A stretch of DNA of 64,000 bases from Siphonodentalium dalli (Eukaryota; Mollusca; Scaphopoda; Gadilida; Siphonodentaliidae). The stretch covers positions 219,949,148 to 220,013,147 of the forward strand of contig CP136061.1 in the NCBI GenBank assembly GCA_032622095.1, given 5' to 3'. The translations under genes and the position numbers were made by a program. Below, piece after piece: positions 13,801 through 23,673 of this stretch. How positions within the stretch are numbered: the stretch's first letter is position 1; every line of letters begins with the position of its first letter. The notes below the pieces were generated by a model, which was given only the letters and a program-made list of their open reading frames with translations, was not told where the DNA came from and searched no databases.

Positions 13801-16800
13801 TTTGTAGGCGCGGGCGTGGTTGTATTCAGTTGACCAGTCTCGGTGTACATCTGGACTCCTCTGTCAACAACGGAGCCGACCATCAGACTTACTACCGCGA
13901 ACGTTCCTGGATAAAGAGACCAACAGTATATATATATATATCAATCCAGGGGTCAGTAGAGCCAATTTTAAAAATTGGTTGGTTTGCGAATAAGTATTTT
14001 AAATATAGGGTAGGAGGAGGGGGATCAAAAACAATGTTTTTATTATTTTCATTTTATATAAAAAATCAGGCTGGAAGATTATAAAAATATCTTAAGGGTC
14101 AGATGCACGTTTTGCCGAAATTTCTCAAAGTCTCTCGGGATTTTCTTAGTGAAATTTCATATAAGCGATTATTGTGACACACTATTAAAGACTCATATAT
14201 GGGCGCATAACTCCACACCCTTCGACAAATGGAGTACATATATATACATTAAAGGTACTCAATCCGAACAGAGAGTCCCCATCTCAACAGATTCCAACAA
14301 CAACAATCCGATCAGAGGGTCCTATATTACTATTTATTTGGCTTTGGGGGTAAAACATATTTGATTCGAGTCGAGGAACCCATCAAACAAAGCTCAGAGT
14401 TTGATTTTTGAAATTTGTTATGTTCTCGAGATGAGTACTAATAATTGCCGTCAATTTCGTATCCTGCTCGAGATGTGTACACCAAAACAATATTCAAACA
14501 GACAAGGATGGATAACTCTAAAATCAAGTGGTAATAATAACGCAATTTTGACTGAGTTCTGGGCCAGAAAGTATTCCCGATAATGAAAAATAATAGATTT
14601 CTAAAATCGATATCTAACAAATCTTAGCTTTGATGGGTGACTTCCTCGACTCGAATCAAATATTTTTGACCCCCGAAGTCATCGAAATAGTAATTTAGAG
14701 GAGTTTTATCGGATTGAGTACCTTTAAAGTCTATACCCGCAACTTTCAGAAATTTGAAAACTACGATTAGCAAAATCGAAAGCTGGCGATCATATATATG
14801 AAGGCCAAACTTCTTCGGCTTGAGATATTGTATGTCACCATCATGATTGAATACGATGTTGGTGGTCTGTGAATGATGGGGCCCAAAATGAGCCCAATAT
14901 GTTTATGTTAACTTTACATTAATAACAACATGCATATGTCTTTCATTGTGTTACTGTTTTTAACTATATCATAATTTATCAAAGGTATATGTACCTACCC
15001 ATGGATATGTGTCGAGATGAACCGAAGAAGAAGTAGGTTAGAGCGGGAAAGAATGAAGTATATAGGCCGTACACTGGAGGCAGAGTGGTCAGCATTCCAT
15101 ACGCCATACCTGCAATGCGATACGAACTGGAATTTCAATTCAATTCTTTAATCTCAATCATCCCATAAATATGGCACATTTGTGAGACACTGTGAGATAT
15201 GAAAATAAAAAATACAACTACATGGTAAAGCACATTCAACATGGTACATTATACTGTAATATTAATATCTTCATCCAGCACTTCATCGTTTCTATAGAAT
15301 AAATATGTCATGAAACCAGTAAGTGCGAGTGAAGATAAATAATTATAATAATTGTTAATATATCGATTTCGTGTAGTACATGTAGTTGGATTATAGCCCT
15401 CATGTCAGTGAACTATCTTGGGACGCACAAACATATTGAGCAAAACTCATTGAACAAAATATGAAGACCAAGCCAGTGTGGATGTTCCCGTTACTATATA
15501 CAAACTATTTTCTACGATCCATGTAGCAAACCGAAATAAAAGATGTGTTGATGGATTTCCAAACGGGTATAAAGATCATATCCCGCAGTTCGCATGGGCT
15601 GAACAAAAAGGTATGCCATATGGAAAGGAAATAGCTCTTTCGATCCTCAAATTATGTGCGCGTAATTTGGTAACAGGGATAACAAATGCTAACTCAGCTA
15701 AAATACGTCCAACCAATCTCATCATCGAATATGCACAAGTTGTCATGGTGGTAAATACATGTGTCAAGTCCCATAGAAATTGACTTTAATGCACAGCTGA
15801 ATGTGTCGGTTTTTCGTTATATATACTGCAGATATACTACCAGACAGAACGAAATAAAATATTTCATATATGGAATTTTATTGTTATGCCATACCACAAG
15901 ACTACATTGTACATACATGCATCTCTTTCGTATGACCTGTGTACCGTTCAGTACCTTTTAGGGCAAGAATGACCCCTCCAGCCTTGATGAGAGCAAGTGA
16001 GAAAAAACACCTTTTTATTAGGTTCCGGTCAATGCAAGGGAAGCTGTAAAATTATTACGCGCGCGCCGCATGTATACTGTTGTCCAAATTCTAGATAGCT
16101 ATGGTTCGCAGGGCTTTTATTTATAGATAATGGGTTTTTCCGGGTTAAAAGTCGAACTGCGCGACAAGGAGGCCGAGTCCGGTAAAAGGTGTAGTTGGGA
16201 ATTTCAATTTCGTTTATTGTCCTTTACATTATTATGTCAATAATGTTGATTTTTGGTTTGTGACAAGCTATGTCAATTACAAATAAAAGAAATGAAAAAG
16301 ATCATTTGTAAGTCTTATATTTCAACTTTTATAGATATGTTTCGTTCTGAAGCCCACTGATGGTTGTGGTCGGAGACGGCCGAGTCGGCCGCCGGTTCGT
16401 TAATTGTGTGCTGGTTGTTATTGTTATTTTAACGGAATTATGAGTTGGTCATTCGCGAAACCAATATATTTTATATTCTATAACTACAATCATGGGTGTA
16501 TAATATATTATCTTGAGCGCGTTACCATTTCTGACTATGGTTTTCTTGTATTCTTGTGTCAAGCGGACTGTTGGTGTAGGATGGAATGATTTTCTCTAGG
16601 GTTATTTCGTACCTTGAGGGATGTGCATAACTCCGACAGTTAACCCTGCCACAATATCATTGGGCAGGTCTCGCTTGATGTTGTAGTATTTATGAATTCC
16701 CCAAAAAGGGAACAGATGCAACAGCCGTAGCTTCACGCATAACCACGTGAACTTGAACCGTCTTATCTTCTGCCACGTCGATTTGCATGACGACCGGATT

Positions 16801-16972
16801 TCTTTAACTGGAGCATCTATTTTCTTCCTTATGTAGCGGAATCGCTTTCGTTTCTTCTTTTGGAATTGTAAGTCAGCCGCGCCTGGCAGTGGATTTAGTC
16901 GATCGCATGCCTCTTCAGATAATCCAGATTCATCTGGTTCTGGTTCACAAGCGAGTCGTCTAAGCACTTCAT
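1564..16972 (-). CDS. SLC26-family anion transporter, 13 exons placed, both ends missing
   Basis: Multi-pass membrane anion exchanger/channel of the SLC26 (SulP) family, which moves sulfate, chloride, bicarbonate or oxalate across the plasma membrane. Exons, 5' to 3' on the minus strand: 16972-16613, 15109-14999, 13906-13713, 12462-12298, 11586-11425, 10027-9945, 7816-7669, 7008-6895, 6051-5974, 5296-5202, 4530-4423, 3370-3301, 1749-1564. Each has an AG acceptor and GT donor. Family signatures seen in order: [16 protein letters not shown] (first membrane helix region), [67 protein letters not shown], then the start of the STAS domain with [20 protein letters not shown]. About 625 codons are covered; family members usually have 650-970. 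The first exon(s) upstream of 16972 and the end of STAS left of 1564 were not found. Exons 10 and 11 each carry a one-base shift, so this is either a pseudogene or affected by assembly indels. The family call is firm; which member and substrate is unknown. Confidence 0.9.
2023..2460. mobile_element. MITE with hairpin-forming ends (~438 bp)
   Basis: The ends are inverted copies: CTTGAAATAATGTGTCTGAC at 2023 and its complement at 2441-2460, extending over ~60 bp including CAGAATGAGGTCCCCAGAGG. Each end is itself a hairpin, because GGTCCCCAGAGGGTGAATTT is followed ~60 bp on by its complement, and the same happens on the right. No coding capacity. It lies in the SLC26 intron between exons 3301 and 1749. 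Confidence 0.8.
3301..3370 (-). CDS. SLC26 exon linking membrane domain to STAS
   Basis: This short 70-nt exon reads [14 protein letters not shown] in phase with its neighbours. It corresponds to the linker LGxVPxTxxY that follows the last helix in SLC26 proteins. The acceptor is CTGCATTTCAG and the donor GTATGT. It joins in phase 0 to the exon at 1749-1564 ([10 protein letters not shown]). The exon is too short to be found as an open frame of normal length and was recognised from the motif and the splice borders. Confidence 0.85.
4423..4530 (-). CDS. SLC26 exon with a one-base insertion
   Basis: The exon starts [20 protein letters not shown] and then LVG, as the family expects. Within GTGGGAAGTAACA one A too many shifts the frame; dropping it gives [13 protein letters not shown], the strongly conserved end of the SLC26 membrane domain. 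Only the shorter 107-nt version gives the phase needed to join exon 3370-3301. The exon is bounded by TTATTTCAG and GTATGT. Confidence 0.8.
4797..4825 (+). repeat. C homopolymer (~29 bp)
   Basis: An uninterrupted C run after CATGAC. Similar runs: G at 6186-6206, G at ~8976-8988, G at ~24465-24476, C at ~25566-25574, G at ~37847-37859, C at 41032-41049, C at ~58658-58674. Confidence 0.95.
5069..5186. mobile_element. Small mariner-like MITE, shortened copy
   Basis: Begins TA/CAGTAATG and ends CATTACTG/TA, the TA target duplication and CAGT ends typical of Tc1/mariner derivatives. The body (GAGAGCTTTCCGATGAATGG onward) is the right half of the palindromic copy at 51855-52067. It lies just 3' of an SLC26 exon. 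Confidence 0.75.
5202..5296 (-). CDS. SLC26 exon with a one-base deletion
   Basis: Translation starts [20 protein letters not shown], the conserved helix of SLC26 proteins. After ATGAAAAAA the frame leaves the family pattern. If one more A is assumed in that A run, the next residues read TWRLAKKDF, matching the family's W-R-x-S-K-x-D segment. The exon is 95 nt; 96 nt would keep phase 0 into the next exon, which starts [16 protein letters not shown]. As assembled, the frame runs into TAG a few codons into the next exon. A homopolymer error or a real inactivating mutation are both possible. Confidence 0.8.
5581..5836. mobile_element. MITE with TAGACTTTGTTCTTAT ends (256 bp)
   Basis: TAGACTTTGTTCTTAT at 5581 is inverted as ATAAGAACAAAGTCTA at 5821-5836. 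A second inner inverted pair, GTTATGTAAACATTACTG and its complement, spans 5649-5760. Related but decayed sequences lie at about 8225-8490 and 33178-33445. Confidence 0.7.
8225..8490. repeat. Diverged relative of the 5581 MITE
   Basis: Shares GTTGTTCTTAT at the left, TTTGTCAACAAACATCGC in the middle and AACAGTAATGTTTA at the right with copies at 5581 and 33178. Ends are decayed. Confidence 0.55.
8535..8610. mobile_element. Single hairpin end of the hairpin family
   Basis: A full 76-bp hairpin CCCTGTGCCAATGCATTC ... GAATGCATTGGCC with the T-rich tail, but no opposite end nearby. Confidence 0.75.
9400..9867 (+). mobile_element. AGGTACTC family MITE, copy 1
   Basis: Starts TTAA/AGGTACTCAATCCGATTC and ends in a decayed ATCT/TTAA. 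Internal landmarks CCACTTGATTTTAGAGTTAT and AAATCGATATCTGATCACTC are shared with the other copies. No open frame. Lies in an SLC26 intron. Confidence 0.8.
10066..10285. mobile_element. Palindromic MITE next to an SLC26 exon
   Basis: CACTGAGTCGATCGTTACCA and CATCCAGCCCC, GTGCTACAGGTCAAAGTT are mirrored at 10190-10285; centre near ATATATGGAATTCATG. Ends ~40 bp from exon 10027-9945. Confidence 0.75.
10563..11024 (+). pseudogene. LINE C-terminal fragment with Cys/His motif
   Basis: Open for 153 codons. [18 protein letters not shown] followed by [20 protein letters not shown] matches the C-terminal tail (zinc-knuckle CxxC...H...C) of invertebrate non-LTR retrotransposon polyproteins; the last Cys is Tyr here. 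No reverse transcriptase domain remains upstream. Dead copy in an SLC26 intron, antisense to the gene. Confidence 0.7.
11425..11586 (-). CDS. SLC26 exon with a decayed tandem copy beside it
   Basis: The exon begins [20 protein letters not shown] after the acceptor TTTTCTTTTCAG and ends PLPMELIV before GTAAGT. It joins in phase 0 to KLIY of the exon ending at 12298, restoring the family pattern LIYxYxDFF. Immediately upstream, at about 11660-11743, lies a second copy of the acceptor and first ~40 coding bases ([12 protein letters not shown]). It loses similarity afterwards and has no matching 3' half. The exon used here is the one with the full-length match. Confidence 0.88.
11640..11745 (-). 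pseudogene. Decayed copies of the 5' end of an SLC26 exon
   Basis: Reading on the minus strand, 11743-11665 repeats the acceptor and first codons of the exon at 11586. A shorter fragment (GTCGTCACACAGTTTAAAGT, 11617-11636) repeats a piece of the same unit. The unit is about 80-90 bp and seems to have expanded locally, leaving pseudo-exons in the intron. Confidence 0.7.
12600..12642 (-). pseudogene. Duplicate of the SLC26 exon-4 acceptor region
   Basis: ACACGTCCATCAGAAACTAA repeats, with few changes, the 5' border of the exon starting at 12462. On the minus strand it reads FLMDVL after a TTTTTAG acceptor, against [10 protein letters not shown] in the real exon. Only ~35 bp are similar, so it cannot encode the exon. 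Confidence 0.55.
13414..13674. mobile_element. CAGTCCCCT-ended MITE, copy A (261 bp)
   Basis: CAGTCTCCTCGCTAAGCGAT at the left faces GCGTAGGGGACTG at the right. The body has an inner inverted repeat around TACAATTCATTCTG. Direct sister copy at 33511-33771. The right end abuts SLC26 exon 13906-13713. Confidence 0.8.
14253..14723 (+). mobile_element. AGGTACTC family MITE, copy 2
   Basis: TTAA/AGGTACTCAATCCGAACA at the left, TTATCGGATTGAGTACCT/TTAA at the right; the body contains two inverted TTGATTCGAGTCGAGG-type segments that give it a largely palindromic structure. Lies in an SLC26 intron. Confidence 0.9.
16005..16580. repeat. Dispersed repeat R1, copy A
   Basis: TGTAGTTGGGAATTTCAATT, GTTGATTTTTGGTTTGTGAC and GCGCGTTACCATTTCTGACT recur inverted at 28420-28780. 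Contains CGCGCG and a GGCCGAGTCGGCC palindrome. Function unknown; a third trace is at ~62735-62790. Confidence 0.65.
16613..16972 (-). CDS. SLC26 exon: cytoplasmic N-terminus and first helix
   Basis: This 360-nt exon encodes a charged cytoplasmic N-terminal segment, including a [14 protein letters not shown] basic stretch, followed by [20 protein letters not shown] and [12 protein letters not shown], the classical entry into transmembrane helix 1 of SLC26 proteins. The chosen acceptor is GCTTTCAG at 16973-16980, which gives phase 1; the donor after CAAG is GTACGA. An in-frame ATG at 17067-17069 would extend the reading frame upstream, but the added residues are low-complexity and unlike the family, so I prefer the splice acceptor. 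A Mutator-like element starts about 80 bp upstream. Confidence 0.8.
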
Positions 16973-17051
16973 CTGAAAGCCCGCGAAATACATGTAATAT
17001 ATTAATATTAAGGAGATTAATATCGACAACTTCTAACTTTAGACATTTGCT

Positions 17052-17545
17052 GAAGATCATGCCATGCACGAAATAACAATATCTACTCTGTCTAAATTAA
17101 ATGCCCGCAGAGACCATATTTCACCAGCACAAAACCTGGGAACTTTTTGATGTTCTGACCCTTTCTGACAGGGAATTAACATTATAACATATACAGGCAG
17201 GGAATATATTTCTTTGTTTATATTTGTTCCTCGAGAATCAACTTCAAAGTATGGGGTGGTCCCAGCTCTGTGACTTGTGTGAGCGATATGGAAAAAAAAA
17301 CATTGAATTAATTACCCTGGAGAAATTCCATGATTGTAAGTGGCGCAATAGAAAGTCGTCAACAAAGTCCCTTAAATAATTTAATCTCGAGCTGGGACCT
17401 TCGCCTACTGATGAATAAACTATTAAACAACATGTATTAACAAGGAAGTACATCCCCGCGTTTTTGTTTTGTTTTTGACTTTATGCGGTTCCCTGTCAAA
17501 ACTTCAAAAAGGTCCCAGGTTGTCTGGTGCTTGTGTTCGTCATGT
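17052..17545. mobile_element. Mutator-like MITE with long inverted ends, uninterrupted copy
   Basis: Left part GCACAAAACCTGGGAACTTT is inverted at the right as AAAAGGTCCCAGGTTGTCTG, over ~100 bp. It is the same family as the element split over 21650-23839, so it shows the element's original size of ~500 bp. The outer ends are decayed and placed only approximately. Confidence 0.65.
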
Positions 17546-19342
17546 GTTTCCGTTTTCGGATAGAGACGATCCATCTTTAGGGAGGTGTCGTAACTCGCGG
17601 ATCGAATAAGGACTACGTTTAGCTATTTGTATAGTCGTAAAATTCGCGTTTCTAGGCCAAAACAAATCGTTTCGCAAAAAGGGCAATGCACGAATAGTCG
17701 TTCACATTGAGATATTCGCTTTCCATGGCCAACAAGATTAAGCACAACGTATACACAATAATATTTTATTCGTTGCCCTACCGTCTTGATAAGTTATGGT
17801 TAAATGTATATTTGACACAACACAACTAATTGATTGTCTTCATCTTTAAATGTTTTGGCATACATAGCGAATGAATATAAGTTGCCTATATGATATATGA
17901 CGATTAGGGTTTCACGCTAGTTAGAACATGCGCATAACTTTATGATAACTTGCACATATTTTGATGACGTAGCATACTACCCTAACGTAATCGTAACTCT
18001 ACCCGTGTGTTTTGCGAAACGATCCATTTTATCGAAATGCGAGAACGAGTGGCGATCGCATGCATCATATGACCATCCAGCGCCTGGAGTATAAAAGTTA
18101 GAAATCTTTGATCTGAACCTCCCGATAAACACATTAAGATATGTAAGTCCCCCTGGCATATTACACTGTATCTCAAGTTTCCTGATGCCGATTGTCGGGA
18201 TTTTTTTTATCGTGAATATATTCAGTATATTATGACTGATGAAGTGACCTATAAAAAAATTGACCGGCTCTTGCATTCTTTAGTGAGCATGTTTGTGCGG
18301 AGGCAGAGCTCAATTCCAAAGTCACAAGACCATTATGTTGGTCAAAATGAAGATTAAGGGGTATAATATCATGTTTTCCAACACTCCGTGTGGATATTAT
18401 AAATTTAAAAAACCAAGGCCTGAATTCGCTTGGAGTTTGACCTCCAGCTAGATGCTAAGATTTTACCGTTTTAATTTTCAGATATCAAACTGTTCTCACG
18501 CAGGTCCGAACCATCGTCGCCCCCGAACTCTGGGTCCCTCATGGTGATCACTCAAAAAATGCTAATCAATACAAAACATTATGGCATGTGGGGTACCAGT
18601 TGGCAAACTCACAGGTGAAAGGGCGGTGGGGGACAAATGGAATTACACGAACTTGGGAGGGGGTGCGAGGTTGAAATTATTTCAATGTGCCCCCTCCCAA
18701 AGTAGACTCTCTAGCCATGTCCCTGAATCCTTTGCAACGCGGAACAATTAAAGATCCACGGTCCGATATAATACCAAATTAAGATGTGATTTGCAGCGCA
18801 CCCGGCCAAAGAAAGGAGAAGCAATATAAACTTTCTACCACCATCATTTGTATGACACAAGGATCGCGAAAATCCACAAAAGTATCCATCAGTTTACGTT
18901 GAAAACAAGGAAGAAAATATGATAATTGAGAACGCTCTTTATTTTCTACTCCTTTAAAAAAAACGAAAGCATGTACGCACGCACTTTACTGTAGACGATC
19001 ATTGGAATTTTTGCTAGGCTGACAACAATTCAGAACGTGAAGTCGATATCTGTCCACCAAAGTGTCGTATTAATAGGATCATGGGTCGATCGAATTATTG
19101 TCTGGTATAAAAATAACGTATATATGGTGGCCTAATGTTCTCAAATAGAACAGGGCGTCTTAAAGATACACGGTCCGATTTGACACCATAAAACGATCTC
19201 AATTCAACATAGATATCGGCATAATTGAGTATGTATATATATACATCTACATCATATATCAATTCAACAATAGTATGTATACATGAATATACATTGGTAG
19301 CTTTTCTATACCAGAATATAATTAGATCGTGACAACGAGCCC
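17546..19342. other. Intergenic or upstream SLC26 intron, nothing recognised
   Basis: No coding exon with splice borders was recognised. AAAGATACACGGTCCGAT-type strings at 18751 and 19161 also occur (inverted) near 35972 and 50371, so they mark another decayed repeat. Confidence 0.5.
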
Positions 19343-20660
19343 ATTAACCCTTCCATGACTGGAAAACCCTGAAATTTTGCGAAAACCCTGTGCCAATGCA
19401 TTCTCTTATGTATATTCGAGTCTCCCAAAGGGAGCATCGCATTTATAAGATAACTAGCAGGTTAGCCCGCCACTGACGGCATTCGTCCCATGGCTTTGTT
19501 CTAAAAAGCAATTGCAACAGGTTCCGAGACACTTGGGCTGCATTTGTACCAAACTTCGTCGAAATCAGCAAGTTTTACCCGATTTGACCTTAAATTGACA
19601 ATTTTGTAGGTCAAGGCCAGGTCGTGGTCATGATTTGACCCGTCCAAAACACTCCCCGGACAAAAGTACAGAAATCCGCCAGTTTTACCCAATTTGACCT
19701 TGAATTGACCAGTTTGAAGGTCAATGTCATTTCGGGGTCACGATTTGACCCGTCCGTGACATTTTCGGGACAAAAGTACCCATAGGTAGCAAGTTTGGGC
19801 TCAATCGGTTGACCCGTCCCGAGTTGACCATTTTGCTTCCATAGAATTTTTAACAGTGTATCGAAAATAATATTTAAATTTTAACATAGGATTTCGCATT
19901 CAAATCGATTTATGTCGATAAAACTCTTATTTTTCCAAATTTCAAGCTGAGACTTCGTGTGACTGCGTGTAATACTTATATATTCTTAAAATGACACAGT
20001 CCAACACGTGATTATGTTTTAGATGGAAGAAATTAATTTTTTTCGATGCTAAATTTTAACATAGGATTTCCCATTAAAATCGATTTATGTCGATAAAACT
20101 CTTATTCTTCAAAATTTTAAGCTGAGACTTGGTGTATGTGTATAATACTTAAATATTCTTAAAATGACAGAGTCCAGCACGTAATTATGTTTTTGATAAA
20201 AGAAATTATTTTTTTTCGATGCTAAATTTCAAGCGATAACGTTGCGTTGAATTGTAAACAAACGCTCTTTTATAGCGACGCGTCATATACAACGCTCATT
20301 AAATTATCACTTGATTAACCACCGCAGTGCCGTTTTTTTTACTGAGTGTGGAGAACGGGTGCTCTGAGCTTCTCCAAAACGCGACGCCGACGATTCCCGT
20401 GGGATTTTACCTTTAGATAGGAAGTTTGGTCTCGATCGGTCAACCCGTTTTCGATTCTATAAAGTACACATATACGGAAGTCTCAAAATATATAGGAGAT
20501 AAATTGACCTAACAATATTTACATTGACCTTGTAAGCCAATGCATTATTATATATGCGGGGTCCCTATGGGAGACACACATCTATAAGTGAACGCACTGG
20601 CGCGTGATCTTTAATGCTGCACCAGCGCTGCTCCCGTCACGAAAGGGTGAATTAATATGA
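19343..20660. mobile_element. Older relative of the hairpin family with tandem repeats inside
   Basis: Diverged hairpins at ~19387-19452 and ~20535-20600. The outer borders TTAACCCTTCCATGACTGG and CGTCACGAAAGGGTGAATTA are roughly inverted. The interior holds a two-unit repeat of ~115 bp around TTTTACCCGATTTGACCTT (19550-19785) and a two-unit repeat of ~178 bp around AAATCGATTTATGTCGATAA (19872-20225). The region is not coding. Confidence 0.6.
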
Positions 20661-21517
20661 GGTTCTGATAGTTAGGGTATCAACTTTCAAAATAAGAAGT
20701 TTGAACAAGTTTAGATATTTTGTGAGGCTAGCAAAAATTGCAATTATCGTCGTAGCAAATAAGAGCGTTTTTAATTATGATATACATGTACATTCTAGAT
20801 ACTGGCTTTCAAGGTAAAAAAAAACTGTTCGATACGGTTTTGTGGATTTTCACAATGTCTGTGTGATACGATTGCAGCAAATATGTGTCAATGTTATTTT
20901 TTGCCTGATTAGCTAGTTGAGAATTGGATTAGGGAATTTTAGATTATAATTTATTGTAAAATCTGACCGCGCATCTTTAAAACAAGACTGATTGAGTCAT
21001 TGTGTATATGGAAACTACATACCTCTATCCATGATTCTGTTATCAAAATTGGTCACTTATCCATACGAGTGCGAACTGAAACTCCTACACAAAATATGTG
21101 TTCGCAACGTATCGACGATCAGGAATATCACGGTGAATTTCAAACAAATGACCACGCAGCACATCAACATCAACTTTTGAACTGGGTCGCTCCTCACAAC
21201 ACTCGAGTGGTCAGTGGAGATTTAAAGTATTAATGAAGGACAATGTAATTAAAACTACAGTAACACGTTTATTATCCTTTATCATATAATTGTCATAAGG
21301 CCATACTGATCATGCACATAGACGATTATCTCTTTGTCATTGATGGATTGCTGCATATTGTGAGATAAATAATGACGTTTATCTTAAGTTATTTCCCCCT
21401 CCGGGTCTGGCATATAAGTCCGTTTGTCTTCCATTGATACCAGGTATATGATCCAAATATCTAAATGATTAGAACAATGCTTTTTATTGTCCTCTATATT
21501 CGTCAATTACAGTTTGT
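20661..21517. other. No gene seen
   Basis: AT-rich spacer; small open frames only. Confidence 0.5.
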
Positions 21518-22025
21518 TTAACCCTTTCTATAATAAATGGATTCTCCCAGTCAGTTAAAAGGTGTACATATGAATGGTCTATTATTTATTTGGAGGGATG
21601 TTAAAGTGATACAAGCAGACGACAGATAAATAAAAGTACAGAAGGAGTCTAGATCATGCCACGAATCTCTACACTGGCTAATTTAACGCCCGTAGAGATG
21701 ATATATTCCACCAGTACAAAACCTTGGAACTTTTTGAAGTTTTGGAAGGGAACCTTATAAAGGAGAAACAATAACGCAGGGAATATATTTCGTAGTTATT
21801 ATGTATGTGTACATGTTCCTTAATAATGTACTTCACTGTATGTGAAGGTCCAGACTCGAAATTTCACGATTTAAGTGCATTTGTGAGAGATTTTGCTTTA
21901 CAAATTATGGAATTTTTCCTGGATAATTAATTCTATGTTTTTTTTGCGATATCGGCTTACAAAAGTCACAGAAAAGCATGCAATTTAGAGATTGGACCTT
22001 CACCTACAGTGAAGTACATTATTAG

Positions 22026-22440
22026 AGGTACTCAATCCGATCAGACGGTTCCCATACCACCAAGATACAACAACAACAACAATTGCAACAAAATAATGCT
22101 AACCACTGTCAACTATAATATATGGTATCAAATTTTCCAAAACTGGTTATTTATCAACATTTTGCTCAACAAAATATGACGGTATTATCACTAAAGTATC
22201 ACGAAATTTGACCGTATTACCACTTGATTTTAGAGTTATTAATCTTCATCCGAGACACTCCGGTTGACCACGTGTTTCTGGGCCACATATTATTACACAT
22301 CTCGAGAAATAAAAAAATTCAAAAATCGATATCTGATCACTGAGCTTTGATGGGTGGGTTCCTCGATTCGAATCAAATAGTTTTTACACCCGAAACCAAA
22401 TAAATACTAATTTAGTAGCGTCTGGTCGGATTGAGTACCT
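22026..22440 (+). mobile_element. AGGTACTC family MITE, copy 3, nested
   Basis: TTAG/AGGTACTCAATCCGATCA to GGTCGGATTGAGTACCT/TTAA inside the Mutator-like element. It is slightly shorter (415 bp) than its relatives and has one changed base in the left target repeat. Confidence 0.88.
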
Positions 22441-22444
22441 TTAA

Positions 22445-23673
22445 CACTGGGGGAAAACTGTTTCACCAGAATCGATTCTATCGCCCTTACGGTTCCGTCT
22501 CTATCGAATTAAGTTCCGACTCTTTCGCGATTTCTAAAACATGTTTTCAAAGTTTTGACCGTTGTTTATAGACTGAATGTCAAAACATAATGTTTTCTCC
22601 AATAACAATCGACAGATTATATCTTTATACGTGTTTATTGATGACAGTAAAGCAAAATCGGCTGCATGTTGTGCACAGTTACAGACGTAGTGCGTTTGGG
22701 TGCATTTCCCATGGAAATTAAGCAGCACTTTGATGCTCAGATTATCGGCCTTGTCTACTTTAAATTGGACTGAAACTTGTCGTACAATTCCTTCAAATTA
22801 GTGCCTCAAAAAGCAACAAAAGGTTCCGATTCTATTGTGATGTTTATGTTCACGATCGGTTCTTTCGTTCCTGTTTACAGTACATTCATATTCGATCAGA
22901 TTATTTGATTGTACATCTATAGTTGCCCAATGACAATCCATGGTCATATATGGTTTAAAATTGTAGCCATAGTAAATCAATAGATGAGTTTTAGTGGTCC
23001 CAAACGATCATAGGTCAGATATTAAAGATGATCGACCGGTAATCTTTAATATCCAACCTATGATGCTTTGGGACTACTGAACAACTCATATTGGTGTTGC
23101 TGTGACTATAGTTTAAACCATATATGGTAATATGGCAACTAGAAACACAAATGAACTCTCTGGTCGAATATAATATTGCATTAAACGGGGGGCGAAAGAA
23201 CCGATCGTGAACATAAAACTCACATTAGAACCGGAACATTGCGTTGCTTCTTTTGGTGGATTAATTTGAGGGTCTTTTACTGTGAGGAGCCATCGAGAGC
23301 TGTGCTGTAATTGTGTCCTGGTGTTCGATCATACAAGAAGACATATTTCAGTCTAATTAAAAGGTAAAAAGGCCGATAAAAGGAGCATCAAAATTCTGCT
23401 TAATTTACAAAGGAAATGCACACAAACACATTACTCTTCTAAGTGTGCAAAAAATAGCCGACTTCGCATTATTATCACCAATAATTACGCACAAAGACAC
23501 AATCAAGCGATAGTTTTTGTAAAATACGTTCTGTTTTAACATTTAGTGTATAAATGGAGGTCAAACTTTGAAAACATTTGTTTCAAGTCGCGAAAGAGAC
23601 GGGACTTAATTCGATAGAGACGGAACCCGATATGCGATAGAATCGATTCTTGTGAAACAGTTTCCCCCCAGTG
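22445..23673. mobile_element. 1.23-kb foldback (whole-length palindrome) element
   Basis: Ends CACTGGGGGAAAACTGTTTC and its complement, flanked by TTTAA on both sides (22440-22444, 23674-23678). The arms match throughout: ATCGATTCTATCGC, ATGTTCACGATCGGTTCTTT and GGTCCCAAACGATCATAGGT all recur inverted, and the centre is near 23030. No open frame of interest. Confidence 0.88.

Noticed and set aside
14340-14380. GATTCGAGTCGAGG resembling a pol III B box in the AGGTACTC MITE
   Set aside because: The element has clear TTAA target repeats and inverted ends of a DNA transposon, there is no A box at tRNA-like distance, and no poly-A or poly-T end.
15478-15783. Plus-strand open frame of 101 codons
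   Set aside because: Composition is not obviously random, but no motif was recognised and it lies antisense in an SLC26 intron. Not enough to call a gene.
16969-17069. ATG at 17067-17069 as the SLC26 start codon
   Set aside because: The added residues are not family-like, and a good TTTCAG acceptor lies at 16973; the real start is probably in an upstream exon.
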